Shown piece by piece: positions 46,509 through 57,010 of a stretch of 64,000 nucleotides of DNA (positions are counted from its first letter, which is position 1; each line of letters begins with the position of its first letter). Under the pieces are notes generated by a model. That model worked only from the letters and a program-made list of their open reading frames with translations. It was not told where the DNA came from and searched no databases. The stretch covers positions 2,728,001 through 2,792,000 of the forward strand of contig OZ218956.1 of assembly GCA_965112735.1 (NCBI GenBank). Reading direction: 5' to 3'. The position numbers and the translations under genes were made by a program. The stretch is from Phaeosaccion multiseriatum (taxonomy: Eukaryota; Ochrophyta, other classes).

Positions 46509-46883
46509 GGACGAGGAGGCCAGTGGCCAGAAGAAGTAAAGCCTATGGATGAGGGAATAATGTTTCATGTCTTTAAGCTCTTATTTTTTTTCTTCTTTCT
46601 CGTTCTGCTCTACCTGCAACTCAGGATTATACTCTTGTACGGTACCCAATAATGCTCGCGTGTGGCCACAGCAGCGCGGTGCTGTTTTCCTTACTCAGCT
46701 CCTTCCTATAAACGTTCACTCATATTACATACACTGGCACACACTACATGGACTTCCGAGCCCCTCCGCTTTGCCCTCATCACGGCACCCCATCCCACGG
46801 CTCCTTCATGTTACTTCCTCTCTGCCTCATCACCAAGAGCTTTCTTGTGAAGCCCCTAGCGCGAGAGAGTGAGCCTGCCCTGC
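46509..46883. other. Spacer between convergent PPR-SMR and sHSP genes
   Basis: 375 bases carrying both 3' ends. An AATAA-like and T-rich stretch at 46556-46600 may belong to the PPR-SMR 3' end. No gene is seen. Confidence 0.5.
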
Positions 46884-47937
46884 CTAGCTGATGGCGATTC
46901 TCTTGGTGGCACGCGCCTCGGGGGACTTCTTGTTGAAGGTCAGCTTCAGCACGCCGTCGCTGATGGGTGGAGAGGGGAAGCGGCGCGGGAGGGAGGGAGG
47001 GAAGGGAGGGAAGAGAGGGTCAGCATCGAGGGGTTCCAATCCATCGCAATCGTATCGCTCGTACCTTTGGTAGTCCGCCTTGACCTTCTCGGCACTCGTG
47101 TTCTCGGGGAGGATAAAGGACCTCTTTACCGGCCCAGTCCTTCTCTCGGAGAAGTGGACCGTCCCGCGGTCTTCAGCTTTTTCCTCCTTCCGCTGGGCGC
47201 ACACTGTCAGAGGCAAACAGGGGTGAGGCAGCAGGCTGACGAAGCGGGGCAGCAAAATCCATACCTGTGAGCATGTGGCTCTCGTCGTTGAAGTCCACAG
47301 CGATGTCCTCCTTCCTACAGCCAGGAAGATCAGCTGAAGAGAGGGTCGGAAGGGGGGGGATTGCTGGGGATGAGATTGGGAAAATCGAGGCTCAGGTCAC
47401 TCAGTCTACACACATACCCAGCACGAGGATGTTGTCATCCGTCTCCGTGACGTCCGCTTTCATTCCAGTGAAGGACGCTCGGCGCCCAGTTCCCGTCGAC
47501 AAGCCGAGATCGGGAGCGGTGATGACCATGTCCAGATCTGCCCAAGAGAGTGGGAAGGACACAGTTTAGCAGCGTTCTGAAGAGAGGACAGTGAGAGTGC
47601 TGGGGGAAAGATCATGAGGAGAGCGAGAAGGAGAGAAGGGAGCGGAGAAGGAGAGCGGAGAGTGGAGAGGAGAAAGCGGAGAGGAACTTCAACTTGTCCT
47701 TCCTCATCTCATCAACCAGCCATCATCACTCCTCCCCTCACTCACCGTTGAACAGGTCCGTCATGTTACGGAAGAGATCCAGCTGGCCCTGTGTGGAGCA
47801 GAGGAGCAAGAGGAGCAAGATGAGGATGGAGCATGAAAGGGCGGACCCACCGCCAAAAGGACTTCTCCCTTTTCCGTCTCAAGCAAGCACGACGCCTGCC
47901 TTACCAGCTGGGGGCGATTGCGTCCTTGAGAAGACAT
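46884..47937 (-). CDS. Small heat-shock protein, HSP20 family (copy A)
   Basis: ATP-independent chaperone that holds unfolding proteins. Six exons: 47905-47937, 47746-47788, 47418-47537, 47265-47333, 47065-47203 and 46884-46959, all in phase, giving 159 residues. The alpha-crystallin domain runs from KADVTETDDNILVLG through ADLPGCRKEDIAVDFNDE, AEDRGTVHFSERRTG, VKRSFILPENTSAEKVKADY and DGVLKLTFNKKSP. The C-terminal tail ends KRIAIS, supplying the usual IxI/V-type anchor. Gene structure matches copy B (49776-50867) exon for exon, with identical intron phases, so the pair arose by tandem duplication. No clear heat-shock element (nGAAn arrays) was identified upstream. Confidence 0.92.
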
Positions 47938-48105
47938 TGCTGGTATGCTGTTGTTAATAGGTAGCGGTTTGCTTTCTTGCGATATCTAGAGCCTTTTGTA
48001 AAGAGGGTTGTGATTTCTTTACTTCGTAACAAAAGGTTCTAACCCCCCCCCCCCTGGGTGTTCCAGATCACGAGGGGAGGCCCCTTCTGCAGGCCCCTTC
48101 CGCTC

Positions 48106-49175
48106 TTAGTAGGACGCCACAACGTCGATGGAGGTCATGGAAGTCGTGCTTGGAGGGCCATTCTTGGCGAAGCTCAGCGTGAGAAGGCCGTCCTCACTGG
48201 AGGGCAGGCAGGCAGGCAGATAGATACGCAGACAGGCAGGCAGATAGGCTCGCATACAGGCAGGCAGATAAAATATAATCAGGGTCGTTGATGCGTCTGA
48301 GCGCCTCTCTCAGAGGACCACGCGTCACAGCAAAGAACCAACGCTCTTACCTGAGCTGAGCCTCGACCCCCTCCGCCGACCTGACCTCGCGTGGGAGAGA
48401 GAGACTGCTCGGCTTGGGAGGAAGAGCTGCGGCGCACGATGGTCGAGCATGTGAGTGTGGGGGGGGAGAGAAGAAGAATGCATTGGAGTCGAAAAGAGAG
48501 AGGACTAGGTACTGCCTGCTTGCTGGCGCGGCTACTCGGAAGCAAATTCGTGACCCATAGTCTCACTCCCGTTCAGGCACGCCTCCTCGCCTTGCTGACT
48601 TGGAGGTGAGCTGACTCCCGCGCATTCGAGTCGCCCGGCTCTCCCTTCCACCGACCACCTGCGTGCACATGTACCTGGAGAACTCGGTATGGAAGGAGCG
48701 CTCCACCTGGACTCTGACGACGTTCGTCCTCGCGTTGTACTGCACGCTGTTGTTTGGTTGTGTGTGCACAAAAGCGGGACAGGAGAGGGGGTATACTTAG
48801 ATACGTCGTTACCCCGCGAGCAGGAGGTGGCGAGCGAACACAAGACGACCCCCGGCACCATTGGCTTCGCACCTGATATCCTCTCTATGCACCTGGCCGA
48901 GAAATTGGGCCGTCACCAGGACACTGTCGGCCAGCTCTGCGAGCAGGCAAGCAAGGCACCAAAGAGTATGCGCGAATGAAGAAGAGCGAGTCCATCAGTC
49001 CAGGCTGCGGAGCTAGAGGAACTTATTCAATGAGTACTACGCACCCGAAAGGCCCATCGTCATAGAGAAATCACTTCCGCTTCTGCCACCGCCGTCACCG
49101 CCATCGCCTTGGTCCCCACTGGCCCACTGGCCTGCGCTGCTCCAAGCCGACCCGTGAAGTCGACACCAGCAGAGC
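48106..49175 (-). CDS. Divergent small heat-shock protein (copy C), N-terminus unresolved
   Basis: Lies between copies A and B on the same strand. Exons in phase: 49045-49175, 48873-48936, 48675-48746, 48351-48404 and 48106-48196. The protein reads DFSMTMGLS, ELADSVLVTAQFLGQVHRED, NARTNVVRVQVERSFHTEFS, LSLPREVRSAEGVEAQLS, EDGLLTLSFAKNGPPS and a short tail ending DVVASY. That follows the HSP20 order (ADSxxVTAxxxGxxxEDI, RSFxxxFxLP, DGxLTLxFxK). It lacks the C-terminal IxI motif and has a Gly-rich N-terminal part. The first exon with the start codon was not found; an ATG near 49320 does not join in the right frame. The intron at 48197-48350 carries CAGG repeats. Copy D at 56354 is a broken duplicate of its 3' half. 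Confidence 0.65.
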
Positions 49176-49775
49176 CTAGCGGGGGTCAGTCACTAAGATA
49201 AAAGCACGCAAGGGACAGGAGTGAGGGAGTGAGTAAGGCCCCCCTGTTAGGGAGACAGCCTCCGCCCCCCCTCGTAAATCGTAACTCGGCTCGACTCACT
49301 TTCATGAACATTGTCCATCATGATGGGGAGGAAGAGCGGAGTGAGTTGACAGTTAGTCCATGCATCGACGTCAATACGTCAATAAGAAGTAACTCAAGCA
49401 AAGTTGCATACCGCGTAGGGGGAGGCCCAAAGGGATTGGCGGGCGGACCTTGGCCATGATATTTCTTATCCTTATTTTGCACCCCCAATAATAAACTATA
49501 CCAAAATGTGTCTGCGTATGTGCGTGTGTGTTCGCAAGCCGGCCCTTATCACTACTACTTGCTTGCCTTGCTCTGCCTTTCCACACCCCTCCCCCGATAT
49601 ACACTTGGGCTTTCCAGCCCCTCCCCTTTGCCCCCACGGCAGGCCATCCCTCAGCCCCCCCCCGGCGCTCTCAGGTTACGGTTACGACCTCGCTGCCTCA
49701 TCGCCGGACGAATGCACCACCGCTCTCTGCCTCAACGCCGGACGACAGCCAAGAGGTCGAAAGAGGCTTCCCTGC

Positions 49776-50867
49776 TTAGCCGATTTTGATCTTCTTGATG
49801 CCCTCGTGGACGGGCTTCTTGGTGAAGGTCAGTTTCAGCACGCCGTCGCTGAGGGGTGGAGAGGGGAAGCGGCGCGGGAGGGAGGGGGGAAGGGAGGGAG
49901 GGAAAGAGAGGGGTCAGTATCGAGGGGACTCTTCCAATCTTCCCTCACAATCGTATCGCTCGTACCTTTGGTAGTCCGCCTTGACCGAGTCGGCGCTCGT
50001 GGTCTCGGGGAGGGTGAAGGACCTCTGAACCTGGCCGTAGCTCCTCTCGGACATGTGGATGGTCCCACGGTCTTCCTCCTTCTCCTCCGCCCGCTGAGCA
50101 CTCACTGCCAGAGCAACAAGACGAACAGGGGTTAGGCTGCAGGTACAGGCTGACGGAGGAGGGGGACAGCAAGTTCCGCACCTGTGAGCATGTGGGTGTC
50201 GTCGTTGAAGTCCACAGAGATGTCCTCCTTCTTCACCCCTGGAAGATCAGCTGAAGAGAGGGTCGGAAGGGGGGGGTTGACCGGGTTGAGATGGTGACAC
50301 GATGAGAGGCTGCTTCTCCCTTAGTCTACTCATTTCCATACCCATCACGAGGACATTGTCATCCGTCTCCCTGACGTCCACGTTCATGCCGGTCAATCCC
50401 GCTCGACGCCCCGTCCAAGGCGTCGTGAGGTCGAAGCCACCACCCGGAGCTGCCATGGCCATGTCCAGATCTGTGGGGCAAAACATTGCGACGGCAGCGA
50501 GAATGCGGGGAAGAGAAAAAGGAGAGTGAGGGGGAAGGGAGAGAGGAGAGCGGAGTTGAAGGAAAAGGAATTCTTTTCTTCAACTCCTTACGCAAATAAA
50601 GCTCAGCCAGCCATCATCTCGGTCAGCCACCTCGGCTCCACCCCTCACTCACCGTTGAACAGGTCCGTCATGTTGCGGAAAAGATCCAGCTGGCCCTGTG
50701 TGTGGGAGCGGAGGAGTAGGAGGAGCAGGATGAGGATGGGGAGAACATGAAAGGGCGGACGAAGGACTTCTCCCTTTTCCGTCTCAAGCAGCCTGCTGCC
50801 TCTGACTTACAAACATGGGGCGGTAGGGCTGCATCTGCCTGCGCGGTTGTCCGAGTTCCCAAGACAT
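49776..50867 (-). CDS. Small heat-shock protein, HSP20 family (copy B)
   Basis: Chaperone of the HSP20 family, 169 residues. Six exons: 50811-50867, 50653-50695, 50342-50470, 50182-50250, 49966-50104 and 49776-49848, all in phase. Exon 2 (GQLDLFRNMTDLFN) has the same protein sequence as exon 2 of copy A. The core reads NVDVRETDDNVLVMG, ADLPGVKKEDISVDFNDD, EDRGTIHMSERSYG, VQRSFTLPETTSADSVKADY and DGVLKLTFTKKP. The tail ends KKIKIG, an IxI-type anchor. It has a longer Gly/Pro insertion after the DLDMAM segment than copy A. Introns are also alike in position and partly in sequence, which points to a fairly recent tandem duplication. Confidence 0.92.
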
Positions 50868-51072
50868 TGTTTTTGCTTTCGGCGATAATCTTGATGATGC
50901 AAAAATAGGTTGTGTTTTGCCAGGACCACGGGCAAGAGAGAAAAGGTTCGAAATCCCGGGGGTGTTACATGGATTTAAGTCTAAACCATAATGATACAAC
51001 GCAGCAGGGAGAGGGCCTTCTGTAGCCCCCTTGTCAGCACTACCGTCTCAAGGGAGGGGCCGCTTGCTCACC

Positions 51073-52556
51073 ATGGCGCAGCAGGCAACGTTAACGCCCG
51101 AGGTACGACCTAGCGCCCTCCTGTAAGACGGTGTTCTTTGGAAAGAGTTGAGTAAAGAGAGGCGTCCTATATATGATAGCTGCGGTGAGACGCTCACGTG
51201 TCGACGCAGTGGACGGCTCTCCGTTGATCCTTTATATGCGCCTCCCCCCCGCTTTTGAGGAAATAGATGGACTCTTGTGTTTCGAAGAGAGCAGAGCGAG
51301 GGAGTGCTTTGTGGATACGATTCTTGCGGTGTGGGAGGCTGACGCTTTCGAAGCTGAGCATCTGCCTGCTGATCCCTTTTATCCGATGTATGTGCCGTCT
51401 CTTCCCCCCGAATTCGCTGCCCTCAATAACACCAGGCGCGGCGGCTGGGGCAGGCCCTGGTCAGAGGGGAGAGCTTCCCCAATGTGAAAGCGGTGGTTGG
51501 GGAGCTCATCGCCAAACATGGCAAAGCGAGTTTGGATCAGCCTATCAACGAAGAAGGATATACCGCAATGTTCAGGGCTGCAACATACGGTCGGTTGGAT
51601 GTCATGGACCTTCTGCTGCAGGAAGGGGCCTCCTTCAGCACCAGACAGGGACCTCGCGGAAGCACGCCATTGATAGCCGCTTGCCTCATGGGACACGATC
51701 AGGTGGTGAGGCGGCTGTTGGACATTGGAGCCCCTGTCGACCAAGCGAATGCCGCCAGAGGCGCTACTCCCTTGATTGCAGCATCAGAAAGGGGGCATTC
51801 CACGACAGTGCAGCAGCTGCTCTCGGCGCGTGCTAACGTCGACTTGGCGGAGAAGCAGGGCTTCTCTCCGATTTGGCTTGCCTCTCAGAACGGACATGGC
51901 TCTGTTGTAAGGCACCTCATCTCAGCCCAAGCGGATGTGAACCACGCAAGTTATCTCGGGGCTACTCCGCTTCTGGCGGCATCGATTAATGGGCATGCGG
52001 GTATCGTACAGCAGCTCATCAGGGCCCACGCCAGCATCGACAAGGCTGACCTCGAAGGTTCCACTCCTCTTCTCGGTGCCTCTCTACAGGGACACGACGC
52101 CGTGGTGGAGAAGCTTCTCTCTGCGGGAGCACGTGTGGACAAACGAGCCAACATTGGCGCTTCAGCCCTCTACCTTTTGCAGCATACAATAGGCACGAGG
52201 CCGTCGTCGCTCGTCTCATCTCTGCGGGATCCCCCATCGATACGACCACAGCAAACGGTATGACTCCTCTCCTTGCTGCTATCCACAACGACCAGCACGG
52301 GATAGCGCGGCAGCTCCTCTCGGCCGGTGCTTCGGTGGACAAGGCATTGGCTGGGGCACGGCGGAATCAGCTCGGCCGGGACATCGAGCAGCGACTTATG
52401 GAGGCGGCATCAGCCTTCTTCCGGTCCCAAACCGCGCTGGACCTCATGCGAAGGACGGATCCGACCTTCGGCAAGGAGAGCGGAATCCTGCCGCTGGAGA
52501 GGCCCTGGAGTGTGGGGAGCGAGACGTGGGAGAGCATGGCGGAGGAGATGGGCTGA
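51073..52556 (+). CDS. Ankyrin-repeat protein gene with an internal frameshift
   Basis: A short first exon is likely at 51073-51102 (MAQQATLTPE, donor GAG/GTACGA). A second begins around 51158 and reads LILYMRLPPAFEEIDGLLCF. A small intron (51388 to about 51470) or an indel then brings the frame to KAVVGELIAKHGKASLDQPI. From 51560 there are about eight ankyrin repeats (TPLIAACLMGHDQVVRRLLD, TPLLAASINGHAGIVQQLIR, TPLLGASLQGHDAVVEKLLS). At 52173-52179 (TACCTTTTGC) the frame breaks inside the repeat GASALYL/AAYNRHEAVVARL. It continues one frame over to a normal stop at 52556. The intact repeat pattern across the break points to an indel of one deleted or two extra T, real or a sequencing error, and not to an intron. 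Confidence 0.65.
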
Positions 52557-53639
52557 GCGAGTAGGAGGGATGTGCGGGGTGGGGGCAGGTAGGGGCAACG
52601 GCGACTTTGGCAACGAAAGAGTACCGCTCCAGCTTGCTCGCTTGCACCAGTCATGCAGTCCATGCGAGTGAGCCTGTACATCAGAATGCCATGCGAGAGA
52701 GAGACTGTCCACGGCACACTGGCTTGGTGTAAGAGCGGTGAAGTGATTGCGATGCTCTGTCGCAGAGAGGAGCGGAGTACAGGAGGTAGGGGGTCCGGGG
52801 GGGAGGGGAGTCACGTGTGTAGCTTACGGGACCAATGGATGAAGTGTATAGCTTGAGGGGGGGGGGGGGGTGAGAGGGAAGGTGAGCTCGTTTGGAGGGG
52901 GGAGAGTGTAATCCCGATGGATTGAGGCCCAGGGCTTCCTTCCTGGGTGGGACATGCGGGCACAGCAAAGAGTCGTAGCTTATTAGAGAGAAGGATATTG
53001 CCCTGCTAAACACAGAGTGGTAAAGGTGAACGCCAGGTCCTAGACGGGGGTTGTGCTCGTGTGGAGGCAAAAGGCAAGCTCCCCCCAATCGAGTCTATGC
53101 GTACTCAGTGACTGATAAAACACTTTGCTATCACGAAAGAGTACTTAAACTAACGAGATGAGATACTACTCTGTTTCAATTACTTTTTGGTCTCAATTTC
53201 TACCCCTTCGTCGAAAAGAGCCCTGTCCTCGGCAATATCAAGTGGGGATCAGAAAGAAGCGTACGGGTGAGCCCTGTTTCCCAGCGGACGGAAGAAAGCA
53301 GCGGGGAGGCCGTGGATACGCAGTGTCGCAATTGTATCCATCTGTGAATCTTGCTGCTTGCCTCTCGACCTTGGAGAAGTATGTGTATTGCATTTATGCT
53401 CTCTGGACTTCGTTTATAGAATAGAGCCAGAAAGTGAATACGTGGGTCAGTGAGTGAGTGAGTGAGTGAGCGAGTGAGTGAGTGAGTGAGTGAGCGAGTG
53501 AGTGAGTGAGTGAGTGAGTGAGTGAGTGAGTGAGTGAGTGAGGATGGGTTCCTCGTCTGTCTGCCCTGCCCGCCTCGTCCTCGTCCTCCTCTTCGTCCTC
53601 TTCTTCATCCTACTCCTCCTCTTGCCCCTCCTCCTGCTA
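52557..53639. other. Spacer downstream of the ankyrin gene
   Basis: About one kilobase without a recognisable gene. A poly-G run lies at 52857-52871 and a (GAGT)n tract of about 95 bases at 53446-53541. Small ORFs here show no family features. Confidence 0.5.
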
Positions 53640-56340
53640 CCCTCCCTCGCGGCGTCCCTCCCTCCTCTCCCCCGCTACCCCCGCCTTCACCCCTCCCACC
53701 CGACTCACAGGGGCTGACTCCGGCCTAACACCAACCCGGCCACCACCACCACTACCACCACTGATACCTCCTCCTTCTCTCCTGCTCGTCCCTGTGACGG
53801 GGCTTCCAATGGGCCTCTCCTGATACCCAAGTCCAATACCTTGCCCTCCCCTCCCTGCTCTCTCTTCCCCCTCCTGGTGTTGGTGATACTGAAGCCCAGT
53901 TGTGACGCGCCCCTCCTCTCCTGAGTGTGGAGCCATAGACAGAAACAGAGACAGAGCTTCTCCCCCCCCTCCCCAATGGCGAGATTGGGAACGCTCCGAT
54001 GGCTCATGCTCCCCCCTCCCCTTGGCCCTCCACCCAACGTATCCTCCTTCCGGCCCCTCCCCTCCGCCCAGGGGGGTCGCGAGGCCCGGAACGATCGCAG
54101 ACCGCTCCGCGCTGAGTTCAAGGGGGCGGGTCGAAGCTGTTGTACCGATCTGGAACGGTCTCTGTACAAGGAAGGCGCTCCGGCGGCGGCGGCGGCGGAA
54201 GGGTCTTCTTCGATGATGCGTACTTGTTCCCTGGCAGCAGGGGAGAAAGGGTTGACAGAGGGGAGGGGGAGGACAGAGGGTGAAGAAGGTGGAGAGAGAG
54301 AGAGAAGGAAGGGGGAGGGGAGGTCGTCAGAGTGAACGCTAAGTCAATGAGTGGAAGGAAAGAAGGAAGGAAGGAAGGAAGGAAGGAAGGAAGGAAGGAA
54401 GGAATAAAGGAAGGAAGGAGGGAAGGAAGGAAGGAAAGGAAGGAAGGAAAGAAGGAAGGAAGGAAGGAAGGAAGGAAGGAAGGAAGGAAGGAGGAAGGAA
54501 GGAAGGAAGGAAGGAAGGAAGGAAGGAAGGAAGGAAGGAAGCATATGTCGCGAGGGGTAGAGCAGAACGCACCACCGTGCTGCGGGGAGTCGCCCCATCG
54601 TTTCGTCCCTCTTTCCCCTCATTCCTCTGCCATCTCCCTCACCCCTCCCTCCCTCCCTCCCTCCCTCACCCCTTCACCCCTCCTCCCCCCTCATCTTCCA
54701 TTGACGGCGAACATTTTGCCGCCCTCGACGAGCTCTGCCCTCCTGTCCAGTGCCATCTCGATCTGCTTACCCCGCTCTCTCTACCTCGCTCACTCCCTCC
54801 GTCACTCTCGCACTCGCTCACTCCCTTCCTCTGTATCACCAACTCTCTCCCTCCCTCCCTCCCCTCCCCTCCCTCACCGCAGAGGCTTGGCCGGATTGCC
54901 GCCGTTGCTGCAGAACCGCTGCCGCCCCCCGCATCAGCAGCCCTCCCTCTCTGCCGCCCTTGCCCCCTCTGCGCTGCTGCTGCCGCTGTTCGTTCCGCCT
55001 TTTCATGTCGCGGGCGCTGCGAGCGCTGCCTGGCCTGCTGTCGAAGCAGAGCGGTGTACACGTCTGTGGCCCCTGGACAGAGGGAGGGGGAGGGAGGAAA
55101 GGAGGGCGAGAGAGAGGGAGGGAGGACAGGCGGGAGAGGCAGGTGACGAGAGCGAGAGAGAGGGGAGAGAGAGGGAGAGGGAGGGAGAGAAAGCGAGAGA
55201 GAGAGAGAGATCAGAGAGAGCGAGAGCGACAGAGAGAGGGACAGAGAGAAAGAAGGGCGAAAAGGACTCAATTGTTGATCATCCACCTTGGCGCCTTTGC
55301 GCCTGTGCCCCCCCAACATCCTGGTACTGACCCCCCTCCATCCCCACTCGGCCTTGACAGCTGCTGTCATGCTGTGATTCAGCCTTCAGCCCTGAACTTT
55401 CATCTACAGCCACTTGCTTCCTTCCGTACCTGCTCACCCTGGCCCCCCTGGGCCTGCCCGGCGCCCCCCTCCATCCGAGGCCGAGCGCTGGCAGGCCGAG
55501 TCGTCTGTCCCCGCCTACAGCCCTCCCCTCTAGTCGCTCGGGTCCTCCCTCCTCCTGCGTAGTCCTTCTCCTCCTCCCCCCTGAGCATCTCCGGCTCCCG
55601 CTGCAGGTCTTCATACTGCTGCACACGGCCAAAGTTGGGTATCGCGAGACCCATGCGCTGCAACAAGGCCGCGTGGGAGGACGAGGAGAAGGAGAAGGAG
55701 GCACCCCTCACCCCTGCTTCCCCCAGGGACGCGCCTTGGATATCGACATTGACATCGGCATCGGCATCGGCATCGGCATCGAGTTCGGTTTCGAGTTCGT
55801 CTACTTGCTCTCCTCGCGACGGCATGTGTCTACCCACCCCCTCTCCTTCTCCCTTTCCTTCTCCCGCTGACGACGCGGAGCCCCTGTCTGCCCGGAGAAT
55901 GAACGAGTTTGAGCGGCTGTGGGGGTGTGGGATATGGGGTATGGGAGGTGGGGTGGGCGGGGGAGGGGAAGGGAGTGGGCGAGTGGAGCTTCCCTACAAG
56001 TAAAGAGGAGGTGAGGCTGTAGCTAGCCGAAAGCAGGGGGCTCACCGCTCGGCTCGCTCACGCACCCCTCACGCAGTCGCCACCACTCACCTCAGCACTC
56101 GTGGTGCTCCACGGGGCCAGGCCCTCGGAATCGGTCCAGGGGTGCTGAAGAGCAGAGCCAACCGTACCGGTGGAGGGAGTGCTGATGCCCAGGCCCTGCA
56201 GGAGAAGGGGGGAGAAGGTGTTGAGGGAGAGGAGTCCATACAGCGGCTCCTGCTCGTGCTTGCCCTTCTCCCTCTCCTCCTGCTGCTCCTGCTGCTCCTG
56301 CTTCTTGTGTGCTGCTGCTGCTCTCGCAAGGAACTCCCCC
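53640..56340 (-). CDS. Unrecognised low-complexity protein, multi-exon
   Basis: No family recognised. Coding-like exons on the minus strand: about 56103-56340 (ARAAAAHKKQEQQEQQEERE, then PLYGLLSLNTFSPLLLQGLG, ends TTSAE before GTGAGT); 55430-55916 (SRSNSFILRADRGSASS, MPSRGEQVDELETELDADAD, HAALLQRMGLAIPNFGRVQQ); 54878-55072 (DMKRRNEQRQQQRR); and about 53970-54229 (EQVRIIEEDPSAAAAA, SVQQLRPAPLNSARSGLRSF, MSHRSVPNLAIGEG). A further exon may lie at 53707-53935 (Gly/Arg-rich). Some joints are out of phase, so exons are missing from this model, and both ends are unresolved. Ser/Arg/Gln-rich stretches and the SRSNSF and SHRSVPNL motifs suggest a disordered, possibly phosphorylated protein. The 5' side abuts the broken sHSP copy at a poly-C tract. 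Confidence 0.4.
54356..54545 (+). repeat. (GAAG)n microsatellite
   Basis: About 190 bases of GAAG tetranucleotides with a few changed units, in an intron of the low-complexity gene (pyrimidine-rich on its sense strand). The Lys/Glu/Gly/Arg ORF across it is an artefact. Confidence 0.95.
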
Positions 56341-56353
56341 CCCCCCCCCTGGG

Positions 56354-56870
<517 letters not shown>

Positions 56871-57010
56871 TCGGAAAACACCTTCTTTACATACATTAAC
56901 TGCTATATATATATTCAATGCCTTCAAGTTACATACATTGATTGTACTACTCGATCCTGGCGTGGCGTGGTGTCCAACAGGCCGCAGCGCAGGTGCCCGC
57001 CAGCCCTCTG

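Noticed and set aside
50930-50975. tRNA-like T-arm GGTTCGAAATCC
   Set aside because: No matching acceptor, D or anticodon arms could be drawn around it.
54332-55330. 332-residue ORF rich in Gly-Arg-Lys-Glu repeats
   Set aside because: It starts in the GAAG repeat and runs antisense to better-supported exons.
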